A DNA stretch of 64,000 nt. It comes from Candidatus Trichofilum aggregatum. Its GTDB lineage: Bacteria > Chloroflexota > Anaerolineae > Promineifilales > Promineifilaceae. Where the stretch lies: assembly GCA_016716885.1 (NCBI GenBank), contig JADJUV010000023.1:17853-81852 (forward strand). The letters are read 5' to 3'. Below the pieces are notes generated by a model. The model did not search any database, had not been told where the DNA came from, and saw nothing but the letters and a program-made list of their open reading frames with translations. The translations under genes were made by a program, and so were the position numbers. This document shows, piece by piece, positions 1 to 9,426 of this stretch (its first letter is position 1; each line of letters begins with the position of its first letter).

Positions 1-269
1 GTCAGTCGGGCAATCGCTTCATCACTATGGTAAAAGCGGCGCAAAATCTCGAACTTGGCCAGGAAATGCTCCAGATTAGCCGGGTCATTCTTCGTTACTT
101 GTACGAGCGGCCGCAATTGAGCCGTATTGGTTGCCGGAATGTCAATACCATGCTCACGAGCAATCAGCGTTAATGTGCCTAGCCTGAGTGACCCCTCTAG
201 ATGGCGATGTAAATCAATTTTAGGCATTGCCTTTAGCGAGGCTGCCAACTGGTTACTTCTTGGCGTCAT
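1..269 (-). CDS. add: Adenosine deaminase, N-terminal part (runs off the left edge)
   Basis: The reverse strand reads an open frame whose N-terminus contains PKIDLHRHLEGSLR, the zinc-binding H-x-H segment that opens adenosine/AMP deaminases. The rest (about 90 residues) continues past the window edge. Enzymes of this family hydrolyse adenosine to inosine in purine salvage, in the cytoplasm. Two in-frame starts are possible: ATG at 269, or ATG at 227, which sits directly before PKIDLH and has AAAGG just upstream. The second gives the more usual N-terminus. The only oddity visible is one GCGGCCGC at 107 inside the gene. Confidence 0.85.
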   Translation of the reverse strand, partial: MTPRSNQLAASLKAMPKIDLHRHLEGSLRLGTLTLIAREHGIDIPATNTAQLRPLVQVTKNDPANLEHFLAKFEILRRFYHSDEAIARL

Positions 270-299
270 GTAAACTGCTCACTTATGGAGTTGTCTCTT

Positions 300-2504
300 T
301 TATCCTGCTTTGGGGAGGGCAACATAAAACGAACTGCCCTTTTTTAACTCACTTGTGACCCACACCCGCCCTTTATGCGCCTCAATAATTCGTTTTACCA
401 GGGCTAAGCCGATACCTGTCCCCCCAAATCGCCGCTTGGATGAGCCGTCTACCTGGTAAAAACGGTCAAAAATGCGGTCGAGTTTGTCTTGAGGGACACC
501 AATACCTTGATCCGAAACAATCATCAATACTTCATTGGCTGTTTCCCGAACTTCCACAAATACCGTGCCCCCGTCCGGGCTGAACTTTATGGCATTGGCT
601 ACCAGGTTATCCAAAACCTGGGTGATACGCCCTTTGTCGGCATATATGCGCCCCTCAGGTATGGGCTGAATGGCGGTTATAAGCAGGTTCACGCCAAATT
701 TCACATTGAGTTTATGTCCGGCAACCGCCAGGCGCACCAAATCCCCCAAGGAAAAGAGCGTTGGCTCCAGATTCCCTTCTTCAATACGCTGTAGCGTAAC
801 AATATCTTCTATCAGTCGCGTAATTTCTGATGTTTTGGTGGACACAATCTGGAGTGCGGCGCGTTGTTCGTCGGTGAGTAGCCCCATTTCGCCATCCATG
901 AGCAAATCCACGTACCCCTTAACGAAGGTCAAGGGGGTTCGTAACTCATGGGAAACGTTTTGCACCAGTTCATCTTTGAGCCGGTCACTTTCTTTGAGTT
1001 CTTCGTAGGCCAGAGAAAGCTCCTCGGCGTGTTCCTGGATTTCGCGCACAAAATTAGCATTGGCGATGGCGACACTTACCTGCGCGGCCGCGACCGTCAT
1101 CAGTTGAGCATCCTGTTCATCAAAACCATTAGGCAGATCACTGTCAATCGTCAACGTGCCCAACACCGTATCCCGATGAATCAAAGGCACAGCCAACAAA
1201 CTCCGCACCGTCTTATCAAAAAACAGGAAATTAGGATCCTCTTGCGTGTCTCGTTGATAAATAGCCTGCCGCTCTTGGACCGCCTGTCCCGACACCCCTT
1301 GGCCCAATTTCATCCGTTTCTTCAGGAATTCTGGCTTAATACCGACCGCCGCCTCAATCACCAGTTCATCATCATGCAACAACGAAATCGAACTGGCGCG
1401 AGCATCTAACAACCTCTGCAAAACTTCCACCGTCGTCTGCATGACCGATCCCAGCTCCAACTTACCCGTCACCTGCTGGGCCATATCCACCAGGGCCGAC
1501 ATCGCCTGAAGCTGATGTTGTAAATTGTCAAACAAATTAGCATTATGGACCGCTACCGCCGCCTGATCCGCCAGTAAATTTAGCAGAATTAACTCATCAT
1601 CGCTGAAAGTATGTTCATGCAAATAAGCCGCCGTAAACGCCCCAATAATCTGCTCGCCGCGTTTGAGGGGAAAACCAGCAATGGCTTGCACCTCCCACAT
1701 TTGTGACCCCTGGGACAAAAACAGGGGGTGCTCCTGAGCATGATTAATGACCATAGGTTGTCCGTTGCGCACCACCGTCGCCGTCAGACCATCGGGGCGG
1801 GGTGGAGCAATGGGAACCTGGTGCCCATCCCGCCATAACGCCAGACCATACCCAAATGTCTGGCGGTCGGCATCATAAAGGTAGATGTGCAGGTTGGTGG
1901 CCGTAACCAAACGCAAGGCCGATTCACCAATCGTGTTCAGAACCTCCCGCAGAGCCAGGGGCGAATTGATTTGTAGGGCAATTTTCTGGAAAGCAGAAAG
2001 CTCTTCAATGCGTTGTTGAGCCTGAGCAAATAGACGAGCATGATCCAGGGCTACCGCCGCCTGGTTAGCCAGGTTTTTGGTCAGACGAATTTCATGGGTT
2101 TCAAATGCGCGTGCCTCTTCGGCCAGCCCCAGCCCCAATAGGCCCAGAAAACGGTCTCGCCATACCAGGGGAACCAGCAAAAGCGATTGCAGGCCAACCA
2201 TATCTAATAAAGCGTGTTCCTCGGCTGATTGGGTAGGGGAGTAAACAAGTTGGCGGACTTCCTGGCTGGTGAACATTTGCCGCACAATGGGCAATTTATC
2301 CCAATCCGTCAGCGTGCCCAGGCCTATATGGCGTCCGGGTTTGTCCGGGTTTGCCTTATTTTCATGGGCCACCGTTTCTAGTACCTGGCGCGCCTCATCC
2401 CACACAAAAAATGGTGCAACTATCGACATCCAGGGCACTGACCATCTCTTTGATAATGGTTTTGAGAACGGTTTCCTGATCCAGGTTAGCCGACATGGTG
2501 GCAC
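300..2504 (-). CDS. Sensor histidine kinase, C-terminal part with three GAF domains
   Basis: This is the intact 3' part of a very large sensor kinase. It has three GAF-type ligand-sensing modules (about residues 30-160, 170-325 and 335-485), a dimerisation/phosphoacceptor helix with SHELRTP (His about 519), and a C-terminal ATPase domain with the N box (NLVANAIKFSP), G1 box (DQGIGVP) and GGTGIGLALVK. No membrane segment is seen, so it is probably cytoplasmic. It should autophosphorylate on His and pass phosphate to a response regulator, which is not encoded nearby. The apparent start at 2504 is not a true start. The first 27 residues are out-of-frame sequence, and the real frame enters near the A6 run at 2405 from the upstream piece. 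Confidence 0.85.
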   Translation of the reverse strand: MPPCRLTWIRKPFSKPLSKRWSVPWMSIVAPFFVWDEARQVLETVAHENKANPDKPGRHIGLGTLTDWDKLPIVRQMFTSQEVRQLVYSPTQSAEEHALLDMVGLQSLLLVPLVWRDRFLGLLGLGLAEEARAFETHEIRLTKNLANQAAVALDHARLFAQAQQRIEELSAFQKIALQINSPLALREVLNTIGESALRLVTATNLHIYLYDADRQTFGYGLALWRDGHQVPIAPPRPDGLTATVVRNGQPMVINHAQEHPLFLSQGSQMWEVQAIAGFPLKRGEQIIGAFTAAYLHEHTFSDDELILLNLLADQAAVAVHNANLFDNLQHQLQAMSALVDMAQQVTGKLELGSVMQTTVEVLQRLLDARASSISLLHDDELVIEAAVGIKPEFLKKRMKLGQGVSGQAVQERQAIYQRDTQEDPNFLFFDKTVRSLLAVPLIHRDTVLGTLTIDSDLPNGFDEQDAQLMTVAAAQVSVAIANANFVREIQEHAEELSLAYEELKESDRLKDELVQNVSHELRTPLTFVKGYVDLLMDGEMGLLTDEQRAALQIVSTKTSEITRLIEDIVTLQRIEEGNLEPTLFSLGDLVRLAVAGHKLNVKFGVNLLITAIQPIPEGRIYADKGRITQVLDNLVANAIKFSPDGGTVFVEVRETANEVLMIVSDQGIGVPQDKLDRIFDRFYQVDGSSKRRFGGTGIGLALVKRIIEAHKGRVWVTSELKKGSSFYVALPKAG

Positions 2505-4315
2505 TGGCTTCGTAAAGGGTGGTCAGCTCGGCCAGTTGTTGTTGGGTTTTGCGGTGCAAATCGGCATTGTGAACAGCGATGGCAGCATGAGAAGCCAGTG
2601 TGGTGATGAGCCAGGCTTCTTGTTCACGGTAGGCGTTTTGTTTGTGGCTTTCCAGGAGAAGTAAACCTAGCACCTGATCGCTGGCGACCAAGGGGGTGCC
2701 AATCCAGGAACCGACGTTTTCCTGCCCGCCAAGTTCAGCCAACGGGGTCTTCACCGACATCGTCAATGACAATGGGTTCCCTGGTTTTGAGGATGGATTG
2801 CAGCAGGCTTGTTTGTTGCCAGGTTTGGCCAATGTGGGCCGTAATGAGTTGGTCGTCGCCCTCGCCCCGATAGACGAAGAAGCTAGGTTCGTTGTTTTTG
2901 ATGAGGGCTACGATGCCACAATCAAAGGCCACGACCTGAGATAAGGCGCTGAGAATGTGATCCAGGACGATATCGAGTTCGAGAGAGGTGCTCACAATCG
3001 CGGCCGCTTTCTGAAGGGCTTCAGCCATACGAAATTGTTGGGCGGTGCGTTCGGCCAGTTCGTTGGTGGTGGTGTATAGGTTGGCGTTGTCTATGATGAC
3101 CGCCAGGTGGCCAGCAATGGCCGCTAACAGGTAGTAGTCAGATTCATCAAACTGATGGGGTTCAGGGTGTTGGATGGAAATAACCCCGACGACCGCATCT
3201 TTAACCTGCATAGGAAAACAGAGAATGGAACGGGGGTTGGGGTCTTCAGACAAGAGGCCAGGGACGGGTCGTTCGGCTGTTTGCCAATCTTCCGTGGCAA
3301 ATGGCTCATTGTTGCGGATGACCCAGGTCATCAGGCTAGAGCGATCAAAGACGGAGATGGCGGTGAGTTCGATTTCCTGGTTGTTGTGGTAAGCCAGGGG
3401 AAAGGTGACAAGTTGGTTTTCGACATCGTATAGACCGATGTAGCAGTTGGGGGCATGGAAGGCTTGAACCAGTTGTTGGTGAATTTCCCGCAGGGTCGGT
3501 TTGAGTGGTTTGAGCAGGCGGGCGGATTCGGTGATGCTGTAAATGGTCTCGATGCGTTGGGACTGTTGCCATTTTTGGCGGTTGTATTTGTCCTGGCTGA
3601 TGGCTACCCCTAACTGCCCGGCGATGACTTGCAAGGCGGTGAAGGTAGGCGGGGTACTGATTTGTGTGGTGGGGCCAATGACGCGGCCAAAGGGCTTCGG
3701 TGGCTTCACCGATGATGATGGGGATAAGTACTTCGCCAGGTTTTATCGGGAGATGGCGAAGATCAGGTCGTTGTTTTCGGCCATGGCCTGGGCAAAATTT
3801 TCATTAACGGAGAGGGGCACTCATCAGGTCAGAATTTTCTGGGCCGATGATGAAGCGGGGGTAGAGTTGCCATTCGACGGTATCTACGACGAGAAGTTGG
3901 GCACTGCAATAGGGGAAATGTTCCGGCCATTCGTGTTGAAGCAAATCCAATGTGGTTTGGATATCGCGGCGCCCGGAGATGGCCTGGTTGAGTTTGTGGA
4001 GCAGGTTTATTTGTGGGGGGGGTGTGTTGAGCCTCGCGGCCGCGTCGCTGACCATCCCGGCGACCAATTCGACCAGGGCGATTTCCTCGGCCTGAAAGGG
4101 AGTTGCCCAGGTTCAAACCACCCCACTGCCCCCCAATGTGGGGTAATTTCCCGGGCTAGATTGGTGGGGTGGGCGTGAAGGGGATGTTCGCTAATGGCAG
4201 CAGATGTTCTTACGCAAAACCTGCTGACAATTTCCTCCAGATTCCCCTGAGTCTGACGTATATTTTGGTTTAATTGGTTGAGTGAGAGAAAAATCTCGGC
4301 ATGGGCTGGCTTCAT
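2395..4315 (-). pseudogene. N-terminal GAF pieces of the same sensor kinase, split by frameshifts
   Basis: Reading leftward from an ATG at 4315, GAF-like sequence continues but changes frame about four times: near 4085, 3815, 2745-2830 and 2405 (an A6 run). The pieces are 4315 to about 4085, 4067-3804, 3709-2735 and 2832-2395. Each ends in the middle of a GAF module and the next piece resumes it, so the undamaged gene would encode roughly 1,300 residues with at least five GAF domains before the kinase core. The first piece contains a helical segment after MKPAHAEIF. A TATACT box lies just upstream (about 4370), supporting 4315 rather than the TTG at 4360 as start. Several indels sit at homopolymers, so assembly error is as likely as true decay. 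Confidence 0.7.
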
Positions 4316-4511
4316 AGGTAACAATTCACCTGATGGGGGCGCGGGATAATTTGTGTTCAACCCTGTCAGTATACCGTATTCATCCCATCAAGTCAGCATA
4401 AAAAAGCCGTGACAAAAAGGGAGAATGATCCTCATTCGCTGTTGGCCCGGCCCGAAAAGGGGGTGCGAAAAATGAGGGCTGATTGGTTACACGTATTGAG
4501 GGCGCCGGTTT

Positions 4512-5570
4512 TTGACCTGGTCAGGTCTTATCCAACATTATCGGGTAAATCTATTCCTTGGGGTGCTTGACCTGGCAAGGTCCCATCACGCTCAACGAGG
4601 CGTAATACCCCCTCATCCGGGCCGAGCGGGTCTGCAACTGTATCTGAAATATGAAGGGTTGAATCCCACCGGCTCGTTCAAGGATCGAGGGATGACCGTG
4701 GCGATTTCCCAGGCGGTGTATGAAGGGGCCAAAACGGTCATTTGTGCCAGCACCGGTAATACAGCCGCCAGCGCGGCCGCGTACTCCGCTCGTGCCGGTC
4801 TGCGCTGTATCGTCCTGGTTCCCGAAGGCAAAATTGCTCTGGGCAAACTGGCCGCCTGCCTGGCTTATGGGGCCGAAGTCGTCAGCATCGAAGGCTCGTT
4901 TGATGATGGGTTGCGCCTGGTGCAGGAAATCAGCCAACAATACCCCATCGCCCTGGTCAACTCGGTTAACCCCTGGCGGTTGGAAGGGCAAAAGACGGGT
5001 GCGTTTGAGATTTGTGATCAACTCGGCGGCCGCGCCCCGGACTGGCACTGTTTGCCTGTGGGCAATGCGGGCAACATCTCGGCCTACTGGATGGGGTACA
5101 AGGAGTATGGCCGGGGGTTGCCCCACATGTTAGGGGGACAGGCAGAAGGAGCGGCTCCGATTGTGCGCGGCCGCGTGGTCGAAAAACCAGAAACCATCGC
5201 CACCGCCATTCGCATCGGCAACCCGGCCCGCTGGCGGCAAGCCGTAGAAGCCCTGGACGAGTCCGATGGCCTCATTACGGCTATCAGCGACGAGCAGATT
5301 TTGATCTCCTGGAAGCAATTAGCTAGCCTGGAAGGGGTGTTTGTCGAGCCAGCCTCAGCCACTGGTTTGGCCGCTTTGCAGAAGGAGATTACCTTGGGCA
5401 ACCTGGATCCAACGGGTAAAACGGCGGTCTGCATCATGACCGGGCACGGTCTCAAGGACCCGGACACAGCGATGGAAAATGGCTTCACCCCCACGGGCGA
5501 TTCCCGCCACCCTGGACCCTCTTGCCCGTATTGTACACCCCTAACCATCTCCCAATGGTTGAATGGTTGA
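4512..5570 (+). CDS. thrC: Threonine synthase
   Basis: A PLP-dependent enzyme converting O-phosphohomoserine to threonine. The PLP lysine motif GSFKDRG is at residues 54-60 (Lys 57), followed by ASTGNTAAS, a GNAGN loop and the C-terminal VEPASATGLA segment. Length (352 residues) is normal. It starts with TTG at 4512. Residues 12-42 look wrong: the usual ITLGEGNTPLI segment is missing from this frame, but its pieces (PITLNE and LIRAERV) appear in another frame at 4580-4640. Small compensating indels, at least one in a C5 run, have therefore probably scrambled the N-terminus. Two short GACCTGG-type palindromes lie at 4514-4527 and 4569-4582. The gene stands alone; its final residues are unremarkable. 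Confidence 0.88.
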   Translation: MTWSGLIQHYRVNLFLGVLDLARSHHAQRGVIPPHPGRAGLQLYLKYEGLNPTGSFKDRGMTVAISQAVYEGAKTVICASTGNTAASAAAYSARAGLRCIVLVPEGKIALGKLAACLAYGAEVVSIEGSFDDGLRLVQEISQQYPIALVNSVNPWRLEGQKTGAFEICDQLGGRAPDWHCLPVGNAGNISAYWMGYKEYGRGLPHMLGGQAEGAAPIVRGRVVEKPETIATAIRIGNPARWRQAVEALDESDGLITAISDEQILISWKQLASLEGVFVEPASATGLAALQKEITLGNLDPTGKTAVCIMTGHGLKDPDTAMENGFTPTGDSRHPGPSCPYCTPLTISQWLNG

Positions 5571-5682
5571 ACTGTTGAATGGGGTTTGGCGGAGAGGCTG
5601 CCCAGGAAAAACTTCGCCTTCATTAGTTCAGTTCTTTCGCAGACGGAAGGCTCATCTGTTAGGGGCTGGACTTTAGCGAAAA

Positions 5683-6539
5683 TTAGTGACCGACAAATCC
5701 TCGGTCTCCCCTACAGGCGAGATTGAAAACTGAATTCCAAACCATGTCTGTTATGGGCTCAAAAGCGAGGAATTCGTACTGTACCCACCCTTCCAGGCCG
5801 TCTACGGTGCTGATTTCTTGCCACAGGATGCCGCCCTGGTTAGCCCGGCCGGGCAAGAGTAGCACGGTATCCCCCTGATTGAGCAAACCAATGGTCTGGC
5901 TGCCGCCCGGATAACGACGGATGAAGAGGGTGCTCCCATCTGTGTTCACCAGAGCAGTTGGCCCGCTGATGGGAGTAGGTGTCCAGGTAGGCGTGGGGGA
6001 TTGGGTCGGCGAGGGGGTCGGTGTGGGGTGCGCCTGGGCGTGGGGTCGGCGTTTGGGTGGGTGTGGCGGATGGGACACGGGTGGGCGGGGCGACGGCGGT
6101 GACGGTGGGAGTCGTGGTGATGGTGGTCGCCGTCACCGTGGTGGTAATGGGTGAACTGGGTGCTGTTTCAGCCGGGGGTGGCCCGCCAAAGGCCCCGGTT
6201 ACAGGAGTCAATGGGGCCGGGGTGACCGCCTCTTCGCGCCCGAAGCTCCCAGGTTGGGCTGGGCAGAATGACCACATTGTCAAATTGGGAGGTGGGGGTA
6301 GATGGGACGTTGGCGGTTGTGCCGGGTTCTGCGCTGTTGCCCAAAGGCACACCCGCCACAAAAAACCCAATCAGCAACAACAACAGGGCGAAGGCGTAGC
6401 CGGTGAGGGAGCGCACGGAAACGGGTAACCCGGCGCGGCGGGCCAGGGCGGGAGTTTGAATGAAGAGGGCCAGCCCTAAGATGAGCAAGGCACCGATAGC
6501 GGAGAGGGCCATGCCCCATAAGGTCCAAAGTGGAAACAT
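5683..6539 (-). pseudogene. Membrane protein with Thr/Pro-rich linker and SH3b domain, frame interrupted
   Basis: Three overlapping reverse-strand frames form one protein. 6539 to about 6260 gives two transmembrane segments (residues about 8-28 and 45-66). About 6260-6030 gives a long Thr/Pro/Val-rich linker. About 6060-5683 gives an SH3b-like domain (GSTLFIRRYPGG, then LNQGDTVLLLPGR and GWVQYEFL). Frame changes lie near 6260 (a G-rich run) and near 6030-6060. The design is typical of Chloroflexota surface proteins: a membrane anchor, a disordered spacer and a wall- or ligand-binding SH3b module outside. The substrate is unknown. Shifts at G-runs again suggest assembly errors. Confidence 0.65.
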
Positions 6540-6630
6540 AACGAAGCGATTATAACGAGTTCAAAGGCAAGGTGTTAATCTGCGGCCGCACGTTAAGCAA
6601 CAACCAAGATTACCCCCATTTCGCCAACGG

Positions 6631-7287
6631 CTAACCTCGTTGCTTTTGGCGGCGTTCCTGCCGACGGATGCGGCCGCGGACATCAAAATAGCGTTCGGCT
6701 CCCAGGAGCAGGCCATTGAGACCAAAGGCCAGCACCGCTACCACCACCGAACCCGCCACGATTTTGTCGTAACGGTTCTGAGCAATGCCATCAAAAAGCA
6801 ACGTCCCCAACCCCCCGGCGGCAAATTTGGCCCCAATGGTGGCAATCGCCACCGCCACCACCGCGGCAATACGCATCCCCGCCAGAATCACCGGCAGCGC
6901 CAACGGCAACTGCACCCGCCACCACCGTTGCCAGCCATTCATGCCTAAACCGGTAGCCGCTTCTATCACCTCGGCGGGCACCCCCTGTAACCCCACCACC
7001 GTATTACGCACCAGAATAATCTGGGTGTAGATGATCAGCGCCACAATGACGGTTGTCCGACCCAGACCAAACAGGGGCAACAAAAGAATGAGCAGGGCGA
7101 TGCTGGGGATGGTATAGAAAATCCCCAGCAACCCCATCACCGGGGTTGCCAGCCGCCCATACCGCACCAGCAAGACGCCCAAAGGCACAGCCAGCAAGGT
7201 GGCAATGATCAGAGCGGTCACGGTCATGCTCAGATGTTGACCCATCAGGCGGAAGATAATGGCGGGGTTGTTGAGAATGTAGGTCAT
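6631..7287 (-). CDS. Osmoprotectant ABC transporter permease (OpuC/YehW-like)
   Basis: Integral membrane permease of about 218 residues with a typical BPD_transp_1 core of five to six helices and the EAA-type loop (EAATGLGMNGWQRWWRVQLPL), which docks on the ATPase. I prefer the ATG at 7287 (MTYILNN) over 7338 because the extra N-terminus is polar and Pro-rich. It is the last gene of a four-gene reverse-strand operon (permease, binding protein, ATPase, permease), the usual content of glycine betaine/choline/carnitine importers. Substrate specificity cannot be read from the sequence. The C-terminus is basic (RIRRQERRQKQRG). Confidence 0.85.
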   Translation of the reverse strand: MTYILNNPAIIFRLMGQHLSMTVTALIIATLLAVPLGVLLVRYGRLATPVMGLLGIFYTIPSIALLILLLPLFGLGRTTVIVALIIYTQIILVRNTVVGLQGVPAEVIEAATGLGMNGWQRWWRVQLPLALPVILAGMRIAAVVAVAIATIGAKFAAGGLGTLLFDGIAQNRYDKIVAGSVVVAVLAFGLNGLLLGAERYFDVRGRIRRQERRQKQRG

Positions 7288-7367
7288 AAGGGAAGAGTGG
7301 AATGGGGAAAGGTGAGGGGGGAGAGGGCCACAAATCACAGTCTCTCGTCACCAGTCTCTTTTTTCCT

Positions 7368-8318
7368 TTACCCAGCGCTGAGTTGGATGCCGCGTAAGGT
7401 GAGCAGGCCTACCGGTTTGTCACCGTCCAGGACGACGAGGGCGTGCTGGTCGGTACTAAGGAGCATGGAGAGGGCCTGGCGCAGGTTTTCGTGGCAGTTG
7501 ACAGTGGGTTGGCCGTCGAGGTTGAAGGGGGAAGGTAGCGGTTCCATCGCGGCCGCGACCCGCAACAAACTTAGCTGCCGCACAATATCATCCGCCCCAA
7601 TCAGGGCATGGACAAATTCATCAACCGGGCGGCGAAGCAGATCAAAGGGAGCCGCATATTGCACCACCTGCCCGGCTCGCATCACCACAATTTTGTCAGC
7701 CAGACGCAACGCCTCTTCCACATCATGAGTCACAAACAAAATCGTCTTCTTGAGCTTCTGCTGTAAATCCAGCAACGCATTCTGCAAACCCGCCCGAGTA
7801 ATCGCATCAATCGCCCCAAACGGCTCATCCATCAAAATCAGCCCCGGATCACCCGCCAGGGCGCGAGCCACCCCCACCCGCTGCCGTTGCCCCCCTGACA
7901 TTTGTGAAGGGTAACGCTCGCGGTACTCCTGACTGGGTAAATCCACCAGATCCAGCAACTCATTTACCCGTTGGCTGATGCGCTCTGGCTCCCAGCCCAA
8001 CAAGGTGGGCACCACACTCACATTTTGGGCCACCGTCATGTGGGGAAACAGACCAATCTGCTGGATAACGTAGCCAATTTGCCGCCGGAGCATGACCGGT
8101 TCAATCTGGCGGATATCTTGTCCACCCAACCAGATAGTGCCCCCGGTGGGTTCAATCAGCCGGTTGACCATTTTCAGCAGGGTGGTTTTGCCACAACCAG
8201 AAGGGCCTAACAAGACGACAAAACTGCCCTCAGCGACCTCAAAATTGCAGTTGTCCACGGCTGGGCGAGGGGCGTTGGTAAATTGTTTGGAGACGTTATC
8301 GAAGCGGATGGTGGTCAT
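7368..8318 (-). CDS. opuCA: Osmoprotectant ABC transporter ATP-binding protein
   Basis: ATPase subunit of the betaine-type importer: Walker A GPSGCGKTT (38-46), Q-loop, signature MSGGQRQRVG, Walker B LILMDEPFGAID and the switch His in FVTHD. The region after about residue 240 resembles a single CBS-like module (ends VVLDGDKPVGLLTLRG), as in OpuCA/ProV proteins, where CBS domains sense ionic strength. 316 residues is short for a two-CBS protein. The gene lies between the binding protein (8412) and the last permease (7287). The 93-base gap before it contains a repetitive GAGACT/CTCAGT stretch. Confidence 0.88.
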   Translation of the reverse strand: MTTIRFDNVSKQFTNAPRPAVDNCNFEVAEGSFVVLLGPSGCGKTTLLKMVNRLIEPTGGTIWLGGQDIRQIEPVMLRRQIGYVIQQIGLFPHMTVAQNVSVVPTLLGWEPERISQRVNELLDLVDLPSQEYRERYPSQMSGGQRQRVGVARALAGDPGLILMDEPFGAIDAITRAGLQNALLDLQQKLKKTILFVTHDVEEALRLADKIVVMRAGQVVQYAAPFDLLRRPVDEFVHALIGADDIVRQLSLLRVAAAMEPLPSPFNLDGQPTVNCHENLRQALSMLLSTDQHALVVLDGDKPVGLLTLRGIQLSAG

Positions 8319-8319
8319 A

Positions 8320-8411
8320 GAAATAGAAGAGGAGACTGAGAGACTAAGAGATTAAGAGACTGAATGACCAATCTCTCAGTCTCTCATTCTCTCAGTTACT
8401 CATTCTCTCAG
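8320..8411. repeat. Low-complexity GAGACT / CTCAGT palindromic tract
   Basis: Short purine-rich units (GAGACTGAGAGACTAAGAG...) are followed by their pyrimidine-rich complement (CTCTCAGTCTCTCATTCTC...), giving a large imperfect hairpin between the ATPase and binding-protein genes. The tail contains two copies of CATTCTCTCAGTTACTCA. The same word family recurs at 14766-14810 and 14871-14907. Confidence 0.6.
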
Positions 8412-9320
8412 TTACTCACTAATCAGCCCTTCTTGCACTAAAAACTCCCGTGCTACATCGACAGGTTCGCGGCCGTTGCCAGAGACTTCGTTATTCAGCC
8501 GTTGCATGGTGGCATCGGTCAGAAGCGGGGCTAGCGTGTTGAGCACATCGGCTACTTCGGAGTTTTCATCCAGCACTTCTTGCCGAATGACCGGGGCGAT
8601 CTGGTAGGGGGGATACAGCCCTTTGTCGTCTACCAGAGAGAGCAGGTCATAGGCTGCCAGCTCACCATCCGTGCCGAAGGCGACTACGACATCCGCTTCG
8701 CCATTGAGCAGGGCCTGATAGCGCAACCCCGGATCAACGGTGAGGAAGTTGGCAAAGGTGAAGTCGCCATAAACCTGTTTGAGGCCGGGGATACCATCTT
8801 CACGCTCGGCAAATTCCGGGGGGCCAATGAGGACGAGTTGATCGGCGTTGGCGACCATATCGGAGAAGGTGGTGATGCCTAGCTCAGCGGCGCGTTCGCG
8901 AGTCATGGCCAAAGCCTGGGTGTTGTTCATGGGAGCGGGTTCTAGCCATACCAGGTCAAACTGTTCCGCATAAGCGGCTTTAACCGCATCAAATACAGCC
9001 GCCGGATCACTCATGACATCCATTTGTAGGACAGTAAGCAAACCAGTGCCGGTGTATTCGGGGTAGACATCAATTTCGTCATTGAGGAGCGCTTCGTGGG
9101 CGATTGGGGTTCCACCCAGGTTGATTTTACGTTCAACGGTGTAACCGGCATCTTCCAAAAGTAGGGCATACATCTCGCCAACAATAAATTGTTCGGTGAA
9201 ATCTTTTGAGGCCACAACAATGGTGCCCTTATCCCCGCCGCCGCAACTGGTCAGGGCCAGTGTCAGCATGAGTAAGAGGGGCCATAGTAGCCATTTTAGC
9301 GTTTTGCTATTGTGTTTCAT
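8412..9320 (-). CDS. opuCC: Osmoprotectant ABC transporter substrate-binding lipoprotein
   Basis: Secreted lipoprotein: signal peptide with lipobox LALTSC (Cys 26), then the OpuAC/ProX-type binding fold (IVVASKDFTEQFIVGEMYALLLE), the segment GGTPIAHEALLNDEIDVYPEYTGTG, and later GEADVVVAFGTDGEL. It should capture a quaternary amine such as glycine betaine or choline outside the membrane and deliver it to the permeases. 302 residues is normal. It follows the 10176 permease by 106 bases and precedes the ATPase, all on the reverse strand. Confidence 0.9.
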   Translation of the reverse strand: MKHNSKTLKWLLWPLLLMLTLALTSCGGGDKGTIVVASKDFTEQFIVGEMYALLLEDAGYTVERKINLGGTPIAHEALLNDEIDVYPEYTGTGLLTVLQMDVMSDPAAVFDAVKAAYAEQFDLVWLEPAPMNNTQALAMTRERAAELGITTFSDMVANADQLVLIGPPEFAEREDGIPGLKQVYGDFTFANFLTVDPGLRYQALLNGEADVVVAFGTDGELAAYDLLSLVDDKGLYPPYQIAPVIRQEVLDENSEVADVLNTLAPLLTDATMQRLNNEVSGNGREPVDVAREFLVQEGLISE

Positions 9321-9426
9321 GGGGTCTCCTTCCTTGATTTTAGAGCTAAAACATTAAACCTCTCCACAAATTCTCCTGCGGGGAGAGGGGAATAACGGGG
9401 AATGGGTTGGTAGAATAGTCTTGATC

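Noticed and set aside
2269..2944. Forward frames opposite the sensor kinase
   Set aside because: They overlap conserved GAF sequence on the other strand.
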